A DNA stretch of 64,000 bases, from positions 62,001-126,000 of the forward strand of contig CACZVM010000003.1 of the NCBI GenBank assembly GCA_902784585.1, in the 5' to 3' direction. Positions within the stretch are counted from its first letter, which is position 1. Each line of letters starts with the position of its first letter. The notes beneath the pieces are model-generated. The model was not told the DNA's origin. It worked only from the letters and a program-made list of their open reading frames with translations, and did not search any database. This DNA comes from an uncultured Bacteroidales bacterium. Its GTDB lineage: Bacteria > Bacteroidota > Bacteroidia > Bacteroidales > Paludibacteraceae. This document shows, piece by piece, positions 17,500 to 25,296 of this stretch. The position numbers and the translations under genes were made by a program.

Positions 17500-19719
17500 A
17501 TGAAAAAAATACACGTATTTATGATGGCAGCAATGACGTTGATCGGCGCCAGTTGTAACAATGCTAATCACCATGGAAATCCGGCGGAGGATACACAAGA
17601 AATGAATCCTCGAACCTCTCAAGCAGAGAGCAAGGATCCTATTACCAAGCCGCAAATCCAGATTAAGGGTGGCCGCCTGACGCCGGAAGGACTGTGGGCT
17701 ATGGGGCGCATCGGCAGCGTAAAAAGTGACATTGAGACCGGTTGGTTGGCATATACGGTGAGTTACTACAGCGTAGAAGAGAACCGCTCCACTACGTGGA
17801 TCCGGATATGCAACCCGTATAGCGAAAGCGGTGAATTAGAGGCGTTCGACGAGTTTGTGGGGTCTGATCCTGCTTGGTTCGGCTGTAGCGGTTGGTTGGC
17901 CTACTTGAAAGACGGTAAACTCCGTTTGCGCCGTGGCGAAGATGATGTAGAGGTGGATGGAACGGAAGACGTAGAGGCTTTCCTACTCTCGCCGATGCGC
18001 GACAAGGTGATCCTGATCAAGCAAGTAAAGACCGTGAAGTCGACGCAGGACAAATATCCCGACCTGCCCCTGGCCAGCGGACGCGTCGTAGACGACCTGA
18101 TGTACAAGCATTGGGATGAGTGGACCGAAACGGCTCCTCAGCCTTTTGTTTGTCCGCTGGAGATAGAGTATTTCGGTGAGGGCGAGCGTATCCAGTCGGC
18201 TAAAGCAGGCAAAGGCATCAATATATTGGAAGGCACGGCATATGAGTGCCCGATGAAGCCCTTCGGTGGCATCGAACAGTTGGCATGGAATCCGAACAAC
18301 AAAGAGATCGCTTATACCTGCCGCAAGAAAACGGGCATGGACTATGCCGTGAGCACCAACAGCGACATCTACCTATATAACTGCGCTACGCGCGCACACA
18401 GAAACATCACGCTGGACAACAAGGGTTATGACATCAATCCCGCCTATTCGCCTAATGGCGAGTGGATCGCTTGGCAGTCGATGGAGCGCGACGGTTACGA
18501 GAGCGACGAGAACAGACTGTGCGTCATGAACCTCAAGACGGGTGAAAAGCGCTATCTGGTATCCGGATTCGGTCAGAGCGTGATGGAGTTCGCCTGGTAT
18601 AATGACACGAGTCTGCTCTACACCGATGTATGGTCGGGCACGATAGACTTGTACTACGCGACGCTGGAAGGCAATCGGGAACGTATGACGGAAGGCCGGT
18701 ACGACCTCAGTCTGGGCGACGTGAGCGACCATTACGCATTCCTGTTGGGTCACTCGATGCGTCAGGCGAACGAGATATACCGCATGGACGTGGAGGAATA
18801 CCTGAGCGATCCGACCCGTGATTTCGGTCCGCGAGGCATCGACTGGGAACAGCCCCACACGTCGATGGAGAAAGAGATTCCACAATTGACGCACGAGAAC
18901 GACAATATCTACAGCCAGATAGAACGCTCCACCGTAGAGCCACGCTGGCAGCGGACGACGGACGGCAAAGAGATGCTGACCTGGATCATCTATCCGCCGC
19001 ATTTCAACCCGAAGAAAAAATATCCGACTATCCTCTATTGCGAGGGTGGTCCGCAGAGCCCGGTAAGCCAGTTCTGGTCGTTCCGCTGGAACTTCATGAT
19101 GATGTCGGCCGGCGATTATATCATAGTGGCTCCCAACCGTCGCGGCCTGCCTGGCTTCGGCAAGGAGTGGAACGAAGAGATCAGCGGTGATTACGGCGGA
19201 CAATGTATGACCGATCTGCTGACGGCTATCGATGAGTTCTGCACCGAGCCGTACGTGGACAAGAACCGCTTAGGCTGCGTAGGCGCATCGTTCGGCGGAT
19301 ACAGCGTCTATTGGTTGGCAGGTCATCACGAGGGACGCTTCAAAGCCTTCATCGCGCATGACGGTATATTCAACCTGGAGATGCAATATCTGGAGACCGA
19401 AGAGAAATGGTTCGCCAATTGGGATCTGGGCGGTGCCTACTGGGAGAAAGACAATGACGTGGCGCAGCGCACGTACGCCAACAGTCCGCATCGCTTTGTA
19501 GACAAATGGGATACGCCTATCCTCTGCATCCACGGCGAAAAAGACTACCGCATCCTTGCCAATCAGGCGATGGCGGCTTTTGATGCAGCTAAGATGCGCG
19601 GTGTGCCGGCAGAGCTCTTGATCTTCCCCGACGAGAACCACTGGGTACTCAAGCCGCAGAACGGTATACTCTGGCAACGCGAGTTCCGCAGCTGGCTGGA
19701 CAAATGGCTGAAGAAATGA
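17500..19719 (+). CDS. S9-family prolyl oligopeptidase-type lipoprotein
   Basis: A 739-residue peptidase. The ATG at 17500 opens a lipoprotein signal (ALTLIGASC-like, Cys19 lipidated); an earlier in-frame ATG at 17479 lies over the -7 box and is unlikely. Residues 50-450 form a WD/TolB-like beta-propeller (SPNGEWIAWQSMERDGYES). The C-terminal alpha/beta hydrolase has Ser597 (GASFGGYS), Asp682 (HGEKDYR) and His714 (DENHW). The family removes dipeptides or cleaves short peptides in the periplasm. The protein matches an S9 paralogue common in Bacteroidales. The thioesterase gene follows 29 bp later. Confidence 0.93.
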   Translation: MKKIHVFMMAAMTLIGASCNNANHHGNPAEDTQEMNPRTSQAESKDPITKPQIQIKGGRLTPEGLWAMGRIGSVKSDIETGWLAYTVSYYSVEENRSTTWIRICNPYSESGELEAFDEFVGSDPAWFGCSGWLAYLKDGKLRLRRGEDDVEVDGTEDVEAFLLSPMRDKVILIKQVKTVKSTQDKYPDLPLASGRVVDDLMYKHWDEWTETAPQPFVCPLEIEYFGEGERIQSAKAGKGINILEGTAYECPMKPFGGIEQLAWNPNNKEIAYTCRKKTGMDYAVSTNSDIYLYNCATRAHRNITLDNKGYDINPAYSPNGEWIAWQSMERDGYESDENRLCVMNLKTGEKRYLVSGFGQSVMEFAWYNDTSLLYTDVWSGTIDLYYATLEGNRERMTEGRYDLSLGDVSDHYAFLLGHSMRQANEIYRMDVEEYLSDPTRDFGPRGIDWEQPHTSMEKEIPQLTHENDNIYSQIERSTVEPRWQRTTDGKEMLTWIIYPPHFNPKKKYPTILYCEGGPQSPVSQFWSFRWNFMMMSAGDYIIVAPNRRGLPGFGKEWNEEISGDYGGQCMTDLLTAIDEFCTEPYVDKNRLGCVGASFGGYSVYWLAGHHEGRFKAFIAHDGIFNLEMQYLETEEKWFANWDLGGAYWEKDNDVAQRTYANSPHRFVDKWDTPILCIHGEKDYRILANQAMAAFDAAKMRGVPAELLIFPDENHWVLKPQNGILWQREFRSWLDKWLKK

Positions 19720-19748
19720 TTGTAATCATGTCATGACGTAAGAAAGAA

Positions 19749-20489
19749 ATGAAATACAATTACGAATTTGATATCAAATATCAGGAAGTGGATGACCGCA
19801 AACGCTTGCGGCTCTACAATCTGGAGAACTATCTGCTGGAGGTGGCAGGCCGTGTGGCCGACGACTTGGGCTTTGGTATCGCTCACCTGCATCCCATGGG
19901 CCTGACGTGGATTTTGACACGTCTGTCGGTGGAGATGACCGAACTGCCACGCCCCAATGAACATGTGCGTTTTGAGACTTGGATAGAGAGCAACGCACAC
20001 ATGCTCAGCACGCGTGATTTCAGGATATACAAGCAATCGGCGAGCCATCAGCCGTCAGAAGAATGGCAACTCATCGGTCAATGCAAGAGCGTGTGGGCCG
20101 TGCTGGATATGGAGAAACGCGAGATAGTCAATTGTTTTGACGACCCGATCTTCGATGGCGCGATAGACGGCGAGGTGATAGAGATGGCACGGATACGTAT
20201 GACCACCATACCCGAACCGACCGGCAGCATGCCCCACCCTGTGGTCTATTCCGATCTGGACTACAACAAACACTGTAACAGCTGCAAATATCTGGAGGCC
20301 ATGCTGAATGCCTATAGGCCGGATTATTATGACAAGAAGGTAAGGCTGGACATCAATTACTCGAAAGAAGTGATGTTGGGCGACGAGTTGACCACCTATT
20401 ATCTGGTGACGGACGACGGCGTACAATATCAGCAAAAGAACAATGCGGGCGAGACCAGTTGCTCCGCCAAGATAACTATTAGCGAATAA
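19749..20489 (+). CDS. Acyl-ACP thioesterase
   Basis: A 246-residue double hot-dog protein of the FatA/FatB-like acyl-ACP thioesterase family found in Bacteroidales. The first domain has YQEVDDRKRLRLYNLENYLLEVAG and LTWILTRLSVEM; the second has VVYSDLDYNKHCNSCKYLEAML, where Asp-x-Asn-x-His carries catalytic residues, and the strand DINYSKEVMLGDEL. It releases fatty acids from ACP. Residues around SASHQPSEE, in a loop between strands, are encoded by two heptad units (20043-20056). It stops 5 bp before the next gene. Confidence 0.88.
   Translation: MKYNYEFDIKYQEVDDRKRLRLYNLENYLLEVAGRVADDLGFGIAHLHPMGLTWILTRLSVEMTELPRPNEHVRFETWIESNAHMLSTRDFRIYKQSASHQPSEEWQLIGQCKSVWAVLDMEKREIVNCFDDPIFDGAIDGEVIEMARIRMTTIPEPTGSMPHPVVYSDLDYNKHCNSCKYLEAMLNAYRPDYYDKKVRLDINYSKEVMLGDELTTYYLVTDDGVQYQQKNNAGETSCSAKITISE
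20043..20056. repeat. Heptad pair inside the thioesterase gene
   Basis: AGCCATC, AGCCGTC. The 18 bases from 20042 (GAGCCATCAGCCGTCAGA) are identical to the start of the array in mutY at 23971. Confidence 0.6.
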
Positions 20490-20494
20490 GGACA

Positions 20495-20983
20495 ATGGAA
20501 ACACAGGAGAATAGTGGTGCTCCTCTGAAGCGCCCGGTAGAACTGGAATGCGATGTAGTGCGCTTCCAGAATCAGAAAGACAAATGGATTGCTTTCGTAG
20601 GAATGAAAGACGGTCACCCCTACGAGATCTTCACCGGCCTGGCCGACGACGATATGGGTATTGCGTTGCCCAAGTCCGTCCGCAAAGGTAAGATTATCAA
20701 GGTGGTACTGCCCGACGGACAGAAACGCTACGACTTCCAGTTCGTCAATACACGTGGTTTTAAGACGACGGTAGAAGGACTGAGTTATAAGTTCGATCGC
20801 GAGTTCTGGAACTATGCCCGCCTCATCTCCGGCGTGCTGCGCTACCAGATGCCTATCGATCAGGTGGTGCACATGATCAGCGGACTCCAGATGGACAACG
20901 ATAGTATCAATTCATGGACAGCCGGCGTGGCGCGTGTGCTGAAACGATATATCCCCGGCGCTACCGTTGAAGACGAAGAATAA
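20495..20983 (+). CDS. Free-standing C-terminal segment of class II (B12) ribonucleotide reductase
   Basis: A 162-residue protein that resembles the domain near the C-terminus of adenosylcobalamin-dependent ribonucleoside-diphosphate reductase in Bacteroidota: KRPVELECDVVRFQNQKDKW, AFVGMKDGHPYEIFTGLADD, YDFQFVNTRGFKTTVEGLS, REFWNYARLISGVLRYQMPI and SINSWTAGVARVLKRYIPG. It has its own start and a normal stop, and ends just before where the Cys-rich tail of the enzyme would begin. The catalytic barrel is absent upstream, where the thioesterase gene ends only 5 bp away. It could be a domain kept as a regulator or partner subunit, or a relic. I rely on memory of the family, not on a search. Confidence 0.65.
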   Translation: METQENSGAPLKRPVELECDVVRFQNQKDKWIAFVGMKDGHPYEIFTGLADDDMGIALPKSVRKGKIIKVVLPDGQKRYDFQFVNTRGFKTTVEGLSYKFDREFWNYARLISGVLRYQMPIDQVVHMISGLQMDNDSINSWTAGVARVLKRYIPGATVEDEE

Positions 20984-20987
20984 CAAG

Positions 20988-21012
20988 AAAAGCCCGCATT
21001 CCGCGGGCTTTT
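20988..21012. terminator. Bidirectional intrinsic terminator
   Basis: AAAAGCCCGC / GCGGGCTTTT, a perfect 10-bp stem with loop ATTCC, between the convergent reductase-segment and RNase G genes. It works in both directions. Confidence 0.92.
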
Positions 21013-21019
21013 CTGTTGC

Positions 21020-22579
21020 TTACTTTTCTCCCTTATTGATAGGAAGAGGATTGCCGGCTGCGTCATAGAAACGCATCTCCAGCATTCCAAGTGATTGGTT
21101 CTCGACGACCTTGATGCCATAATGGCGACGCCACTGAGCCTTGAGTGAGCTCAACCATCCGCGTTCTACGTAGGCATAAACATACGGGTGCAGATGAAGT
21201 TTCAGGCCGCGGCCGTGCATCTGGCTCATGTGTTCGCATTCTTCGGCTATCTGGTCGGTGAAGAGGATCGAGGGTTGGATCTTACCCTTGCCCATACAGG
21301 TCGGGCAAGTCTCCATCACATCCATCTCTACGGCAGGACGCACACGCTGGCGCGTGATCTGCATCAGTCCGAATTTGCTCAGCGGCAGTACGTTGTGCTT
21401 TGCGCGATCGCGCTCCATGAGTTTGCGCACATAGTCGTAGAGTTGCTGCTGATGCTCCTTGCTGTCCATGTCGATAAAATCGACAATGATGATGCCACCT
21501 ATATCGCGCAGGCGCAACTGGTGTACCAGTTCATCTGCCGCCAGCATGTTGAACTGATAGGCATTTTCCTCTTGGTCTTCATACAGTTTCTTACTGCCGC
21601 TGTTGACATCAATGGAGAACAGTGCTTCGGTCCGGTCGATGATGAGATATCCACCATGTTTGAAACCGACTGTTCTGCCGAGTCCCGTCTTCATCTGACG
21701 GGTAATGTCGAAATGGTCGAAGATAGGTTGTGTGCCGGTGTAGTGCTTAACGATCTTTGCACTCTCGGGTGCTATCAGTTCCAGGTATTGACGTACTTCC
21801 TCGTACATCTCTTTCTCATTCACCTGGATGGAGGTGAAGTCCGGACTCAGCACATCGCGGATGATACCGAGTGTACGGCCCATCTCTTCACTGACCAGAC
21901 TGACGGGTTGGCGTTGCTGTAGTGTGCGGATGGTCTCTTGCCATCGCTCGACGAGCAGACGCAGTTCGTTGTCCAGTTCGGCGGCACGTTTGTCTTCTGC
22001 TACGGTGCGTACTATGATGCCAAACCCATAGGGTTTGATAGATAGCAGCAACTGTTTTAGACGCTGGCGTTCTGCCTCGCGTTTGATCTTCTGGCTTACC
22101 ATCACGCCATCGGCAAAGGGAATGAGTACGATGTTGCGGCCGGCTATAGAAATCTCGGCTGTCAGGCGTGGGCCTTTGGTGTTGATGGGTTCCTTGGAAA
22201 CCTGCACCAGCAGCGTGTCGCCTACCTTCAGTACATCCGCTATCTGTCCCTCTTTGCCTACTTCCTCCTGACGTTGCGTCTTCTGCAGTGCAGGTATACG
22301 ACGGCGATCGGAGACGGCTTTGGTTACATACGATTGCAGTGTGCGAAACTGTGAACCTAAATCCAAATAATGGAGAAAAGCTTCTTTCTCATAACCTACA
22401 TCCACAAAGACGGCATTCAGCGCCGGCATGACCTTCTTGACCCGACCGTAATAGATATTGCCTACGGCAAAATTGTCTTGTCCTCGTTGTTCACGAGCCA
22501 CTTCTTGCAGTCGGTCGTCTTCCGTCAGCGCGATAGCTATCTCTTGCGGCTGTACGTCCACAATCAATTCGCTTTTCAT
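21020..22579 (-). CDS. rng: Ribonuclease E/G family endoribonuclease
   Basis: A 519-residue enzyme starting MKSELIVDVQPQEI; upstream codons to 22606 look non-coding. It contains an S1-like domain (IYYGRVKKVMPALNAVFVDVGYEKEAFLH), the 5'-sensor region and the DNase I-like catalytic segment (FSIDVNSGSKK with Asp, GGIIIVDFIDM with Asp). The zinc-link motif CPTCMGKGK follows, then a short C-terminal domain. The length fits RNase G rather than long RNase E. It processes rRNA and decays mRNA in the cytoplasm. It follows the small ribosomal gene, after a terminator. Confidence 0.93.
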   Translation of the reverse strand: MKSELIVDVQPQEIAIALTEDDRLQEVAREQRGQDNFAVGNIYYGRVKKVMPALNAVFVDVGYEKEAFLHYLDLGSQFRTLQSYVTKAVSDRRRIPALQKTQRQEEVGKEGQIADVLKVGDTLLVQVSKEPINTKGPRLTAEISIAGRNIVLIPFADGVMVSQKIKREAERQRLKQLLLSIKPYGFGIIVRTVAEDKRAAELDNELRLLVERWQETIRTLQQRQPVSLVSEEMGRTLGIIRDVLSPDFTSIQVNEKEMYEEVRQYLELIAPESAKIVKHYTGTQPIFDHFDITRQMKTGLGRTVGFKHGGYLIIDRTEALFSIDVNSGSKKLYEDQEENAYQFNMLAADELVHQLRLRDIGGIIIVDFIDMDSKEHQQQLYDYVRKLMERDRAKHNVLPLSKFGLMQITRQRVRPAVEMDVMETCPTCMGKGKIQPSILFTDQIAEECEHMSQMHGRGLKLHLHPYVYAYVERGWLSSLKAQWRRHYGIKVVENQSLGMLEMRFYDAAGNPLPINKGEK

Positions 22580-22604
22580 ACTTGGGAAATAAAATAAATA
22601 ATAC

Positions 22605-22659
22605 AAAAAAGCCTTGTGGCAGTCTGCCTACGCTTAGACAAACCTAATGCCACAAAGCT
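22605..22659 (-). terminator. Intrinsic terminator with a large loop
   Basis: On the minus strand AGCTTTGTGGCA (22659-22648) pairs with TGCCACAAGGCT (22621-22610), then T6. The 26-nt loop contains a small GTCT/AGAC hairpin. It closes the HU and small ribosomal protein unit ahead of rng. Confidence 0.75.
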
Positions 22660-22676
22660 ACCGGTTGGACCGTCAT

Positions 22677-22766
22677 TTACTTATGCTTATGACGATTCTT
22701 ACGCAGGCGTTTTTTACGCTTGTGCGTGGACATCTTATGTCTCTTATGCTTTTTTCCGTTTGGCAT
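22677..22766 (-). CDS. Very small basic ribosome-associated protein (AURKAIP1/COX24-type, 29 aa)
   Basis: The 29-codon frame reads MPNGKKHKRHKMSTHKRK then KRLRKNRHKHK. This is the near-invariant small basic protein that Bacteroidota genomes carry next to housekeeping genes, annotated with the AURKAIP1/COX24 C-terminal domain. Related peptides have been seen bound to ribosomes of this phylum. Almost two thirds of residues are Lys, Arg or His, which fits rRNA binding. It is too short for normal gene callers. It lies between HU and RNase G, consistent with a translation or RNA role. Confidence 0.85.
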   Translation of the reverse strand: MPNGKKHKRHKMSTHKRKKRLRKNRHKHK

Positions 22767-22813
22767 AATAGAAAATTATTAAAATATGGTTGATAAATGA
22801 TTATTTGTTCGCA

Positions 22814-23092
22814 TTAGTGGTTGCGTACCTGCTGCATAAACTCAGCTGCAGGCTTGAACGCGGGAATCTGGTGAGCAGGCACGTGGATGGTAATGCTCTT
22901 GCTGATATTACGGCCTACTTTTGCTCCGCGGGTCTTGTTAACAAAACTACCGAAACCGCGCAGATATACATTCTCGCCGGCAGTTACGTTTGCCTTGATA
23001 GTTGTCATCGTCGTTTCCAGTATCGAACTAATCGTCGCTTTGTCGTATCCTGTAGCGAGTGCAACTTGATTAATGAGGTCAGATTTAGTCAT
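22814..23092 (-). CDS. hup: HU-family DNA-binding protein
   Basis: A 92-residue HU/IHF-type protein starting MTKSDLINQVALATGYDKATISSILE, with the beta-arm (VGRNISKSITIHVPAHQIPAFKP) and the standard VYLRGFGSFVNKTR strand. It bends and compacts DNA as a dimer. I chose MTKSDL over an upstream Met at 23122 because the latter lies too close to the -7 box. Length is normal. Confidence 0.95.
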   Translation of the reverse strand: MTKSDLINQVALATGYDKATISSILETTMTTIKANVTAGENVYLRGFGSFVNKTRGAKVGRNISKSITIHVPAHQIPAFKPAAEFMQQVRNH

Positions 23093-23133
23093 AATTGTAT
23101 GATTGTTTGATATACTTGTCAAAAAAAACGGTG

Positions 23134-23163
23134 CAAAATTACTATAAATAATTGAAATACAAA
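23134..23163 (-). promoter_or_regulatory. Promoter of the HU gene
   Basis: Minus-strand -7 TAATTTTG (23134-23141) and -33 TTTG (23160-23163) with an 18-nt spacer, shorter than the 20 nt usual here. Confidence 0.6.
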
Positions 23164-23204
23164 AGTTTTTTGCAAAAAAAATTTCAAAAATCGTTATTTT
23201 TTTG

Positions 23205-23212
23205 TAATTTTG
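23205..23212 (+). promoter_or_regulatory. -7 box of the mutY promoter
   Basis: TAATTTTG followed by CAGCG. No TTTG lies at the usual distance upstream, only T/A-rich sequence, so the promoter may be weak. Confidence 0.5.
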
Positions 23213-23254
23213 CAGCGAATTTGATGATTTTTAACCGTTTTGGGTGTTGATAAC

Positions 23255-24292
23255 GTGCGCAACTCATTATTAAATAGACGATTATACCACTGGTACGAAA
23301 CAGAACATCGTATCCTTCCATGGCGTGAAACGGAAGATGGTTATCGTATCTGGTTGAGTGAGGTTATCCTCCAACAGACGCGTGTACAGCAGGGCATGGA
23401 TTATTACCTGCGCTTCGTGGCTCGTTGGCCGCGCGTGGAAGATCTGGCGGCGGCTGCAGAAGATGAGGTGCTGCGCGAGTGGCAAGGGCTGGGCTATTAT
23501 AGCCGTGCGCGTAATCTGCACAAGGCGGCGCAGATGGTGGTGGAGCGAGGATGGACGCCCTTCCCCACCCGTTTTGAGGATATACGCGCTCTGCCCGGCG
23601 TAGGCGATTACACTGCCGGCGCGATTGCTTCTTTTGCTTATAACCAGCCTTTCCCCGCCATGGATGGCAATGTGTACCGCGTGGTGGCGCGCCTGCTGGA
23701 CATCGACGAGGCGTTCGATACATCTGCCGGCAAGAAACTGTTTCATCAGAAGATAGAAGAACTGTTGGACCGCGAGAACCCACGGCTGTTCAACTCTGCC
23801 ATCATGGAGTTCGGTGCGCTCTGGTGTACGCCTGTATTGGGTGACAACTGCCGGAACTGTCCGTTGCAGGAGTTGTGTCTGGGCTTTGCCCACGGTACGG
23901 CCGAACTGCTGCCCGTACGCAAGCCGCGGCCTAAAGTACGTGACCGTTGGTTTACCTATCATATTTATCTGAGCCATCAGCCGTCAGATGTCAGCAGTCA
24001 GCCATTAGACGTTTATACGCTTATTCGACGCCGTGAAGAGAAGGATATATGGTATCATCTCTACGAGTTTCCGTGTGAGGAAACAAGCCATCAGCCCGCA
24101 GATGTCAGCAATCACCTCTCCTTCACGCACGTTCTTTCTCATCAAAAACTCCATGCACGTTTTGTCGTACACAGAGTTTCCGAACTTCCGGTTGTTCCCG
24201 GCACTATTACGATCCGCTGGGAGGATCTCAATGATTATGCGCTTTCTCGATTAACGCTGCGAGCGCTTGATACACTTCAGCATAAGGCGTAG
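23255..24292 (+). CDS. mutY: A/G-specific adenine glycosylase MutY
   Basis: A protein of about 345 residues that removes adenine mispaired with 8-oxoguanine. Seen: LPWRETEDGYRIWLSEVILQQ with the catalytic Glu, the HhH motif ALPGVGDYTAGAIASF and the catalytic Asp in AMDGNVYRV. The FeS ligands are C-x7-C-x2-C-x5-C, where C-x6 is usual. No ATG is available; I take GTG at 23255, and TTG at 23240 is the alternative. Two loops in the C-terminal NUDIX-like domain (SHQPSDVSSQPLDV and SHQPADVSN) are encoded by heptad arrays. The last 65 bp overlap the opposing DUF2520 gene. Confidence 0.9.
   Translation: MRNSLLNRRLYHWYETEHRILPWRETEDGYRIWLSEVILQQTRVQQGMDYYLRFVARWPRVEDLAAAAEDEVLREWQGLGYYSRARNLHKAAQMVVERGWTPFPTRFEDIRALPGVGDYTAGAIASFAYNQPFPAMDGNVYRVVARLLDIDEAFDTSAGKKLFHQKIEELLDRENPRLFNSAIMEFGALWCTPVLGDNCRNCPLQELCLGFAHGTAELLPVRKPRPKVRDRWFTYHIYLSHQPSDVSSQPLDVYTLIRRREEKDIWYHLYEFPCEETSHQPADVSNHLSFTHVLSHQKLHARFVVHRVSELPVVPGTITIRWEDLNDYALSRLTLRALDTLQHKA
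23972..24006. repeat. Heptad array inside mutY, 5 units
   Basis: AGCCATC, AGCCGTC, AGATGTC, AGCAGTC, AGCCATT; stop-free in the sense direction. Confidence 0.85.
24086..24113. repeat. Second heptad array inside mutY, 4 units
   Basis: AGCCATC, AGCCCGC, AGATGTC, AGCAATC. It closely resembles the array about 110 bp upstream, so duplication within the gene is possible. Confidence 0.8.
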
Positions 24293-24959
24293 CCTTCAGT
24301 ATTTCCATATGATGCGCCATCACGGCTTCATCGCCGCGTTTGGCAGGGCCTGTCTGTGCGTCGCGCGGAGAGAGCGTGTGCACTTTGGCCGCTGTCTGGT
24401 CGATGAGCGGTAGCAGTGCCTGGAAGGGAATAGACGTGTCGCGTAGTACCTCTGCGGCGATGCGGTACATCAGATTGGTGTAGTTGTTGGCAAATATGCC
24501 GGCTATGTGCAGACGCTCGCGGTCACGCTGGCTGCACTCATAGATGCTGCTTGTCAGGGTTTGCGCCAGGGTATAGATAGCTGCTACATCATCGATGTTC
24601 TTTCCCTCGATGAAGCAAGGGATAGTACTCCAGTCGTCGATGAGCACCTCGCGGCTGAAGCTCTGGAAGAAATACAATATTCCTGCATGAGGTTTGTCCG
24701 CGCCGAACACATCGATAGACATCGAACCCGAGGTGTGCATATGGAGCGCCTTGGGTGCATCTACCTTGCTGATCACTTCCGCCAGCACTTTGTCTATTAC
24801 GGTATAGATATACACGTCTGCCATAGGCAGCGTACTAACGGCTGAAGGATCTGCCGTCAACGGCCGGGCATGCACAAGCTCCGTTTGAATACCTTTTAAT
24901 GCAAAAGCGTGGTGTAAGTTCGTGCCTACGCTCCCAGCTCCGATAATAGCTATTCTCAT
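24228..24959 (-). CDS. Rossmann-fold protein with DUF2520 domain
   Basis: A 243-residue protein. The N-terminal NAD(P)-binding fold shows GAGSVGTNL at residues 7-15 and DVYIYTVIDKVL. The C-terminal DUF2520 helical domain has SGSMSIDVF, FFQSFS, PCFIEGK and LHIAGIFANNYTNLMYRIA, then LLPLIDQTAAKV and the strongly conserved PRDAQTGPAKRGD. It looks like a dehydrogenase of the 6-phosphogluconate/ketopantoate type with unknown substrate. It begins after a 5' leader with a conserved hairpin (24978-25022). Its 3' end overlaps mutY. Confidence 0.85.
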   Translation of the reverse strand: MRIAIIGAGSVGTNLHHAFALKGIQTELVHARPLTADPSAVSTLPMADVYIYTVIDKVLAEVISKVDAPKALHMHTSGSMSIDVFGADKPHAGILYFFQSFSREVLIDDWSTIPCFIEGKNIDDVAAIYTLAQTLTSSIYECSQRDRERLHIAGIFANNYTNLMYRIAAEVLRDTSIPFQALLPLIDQTAAKVHTLSPRDAQTGPAKRGDEAVMAHHMEILKATPYAEVYQALAALIEKAHNH

Positions 24960-24977
24960 ACATCAATCAAATTTGGG

Positions 24978-25022
24978 TGCACTAGGTTGTTCCCGTTAAG
25001 CGGAAAAAACCGCTGCGGGGAA
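24978..25022 (-). ncRNA. Conserved leader hairpin element, copy 1
   Basis: Lies between the promoter and start of the DUF2520 gene. Plus-strand layout: TGCACTAGGT, then CCCG, TTAAG, CGG, A-rich loop, CCG, CTG, CGGGG. The same layout occurs at 52295-52338 upstream of an aminotransferase, with the outer CCCG/CGGG and inner CGG/CCG pairs kept while loops differ. The 13-bp AAATTTGGGTGCA occurs on both sides of this copy (from 24969 and 25034). It is a candidate structured 5'-UTR RNA; the class is unknown to me. Confidence 0.55.
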
Positions 25023-25044
25023 AATAGTACATAAAATTTGGGTG

Positions 25045-25076
25045 CAAAAGTACACAAAAAAAATGAGATATGCAAA
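25045..25076 (-). promoter_or_regulatory. Promoter of the DUF2520 gene
   Basis: Minus-strand -7 TACTTTTG (25045-25052), 20-nt spacer containing CATATCTCATTTTTTT, -33 TTTG (25073-25076). The transcript would begin about 80 nt before the ATG and include the hairpin element. Confidence 0.8.
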
Positions 25077-25097
25077 TAAAAATCAGGCCTCAAAAAG

Positions 25098-25119
25098 TAT
25101 ATTATATAAATATAATATA
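25098..25119. repeat. Perfect AT-only inverted repeat
   Basis: TATATTATAT, AA, ATATAATATA: a 10-bp perfect inverted repeat in the intergenic region between DUF2520 and the M20 dipeptidase. Confidence 0.8.
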
Positions 25120-25159
25120 GTATGAGAAGAAAAAAAGTGCTGTAATTTTGCTAAAATTA

Positions 25160-25214
25160 GTGCGTGATAAGTGCGTGATAAGTGGGAGATAAGTACGTGA
25201 TAAGTGCGTCATTA
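25160..25214. repeat. 11-bp tandem repeat, 5 units
   Basis: GTGCGTGATAA, GTGCGTGATAA, GTGGGAGATAA, GTACGTGATAA, GTGCGTCATTA. The first two units are identical and the others drift. With the palindrome at 25098-25119 it occupies the 337-bp gap 24960-25296. The remaining 80 bp to the dipeptidase stop hold nothing I recognise. Confidence 0.85.
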
Positions 25215-25296
25215 TCGAGCTTAGGTCCTGATATTGTACTGACTACTACGGACCCACCTTTACCGTGTGATGACGCCCCCATTATCTAAATCCCAT

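Noticed and set aside
20984..21019. Cobalamin riboswitch near the reductase segment
   Set aside because: The sequence here is a simple perfect terminator, and the 5-bp gap upstream of the gene cannot hold a riboswitch.
25160..25214. Tandem repeats considered as a CRISPR array
   Set aside because: Units are 11 bp with no unique spacers between them, and no cas gene is in the window.
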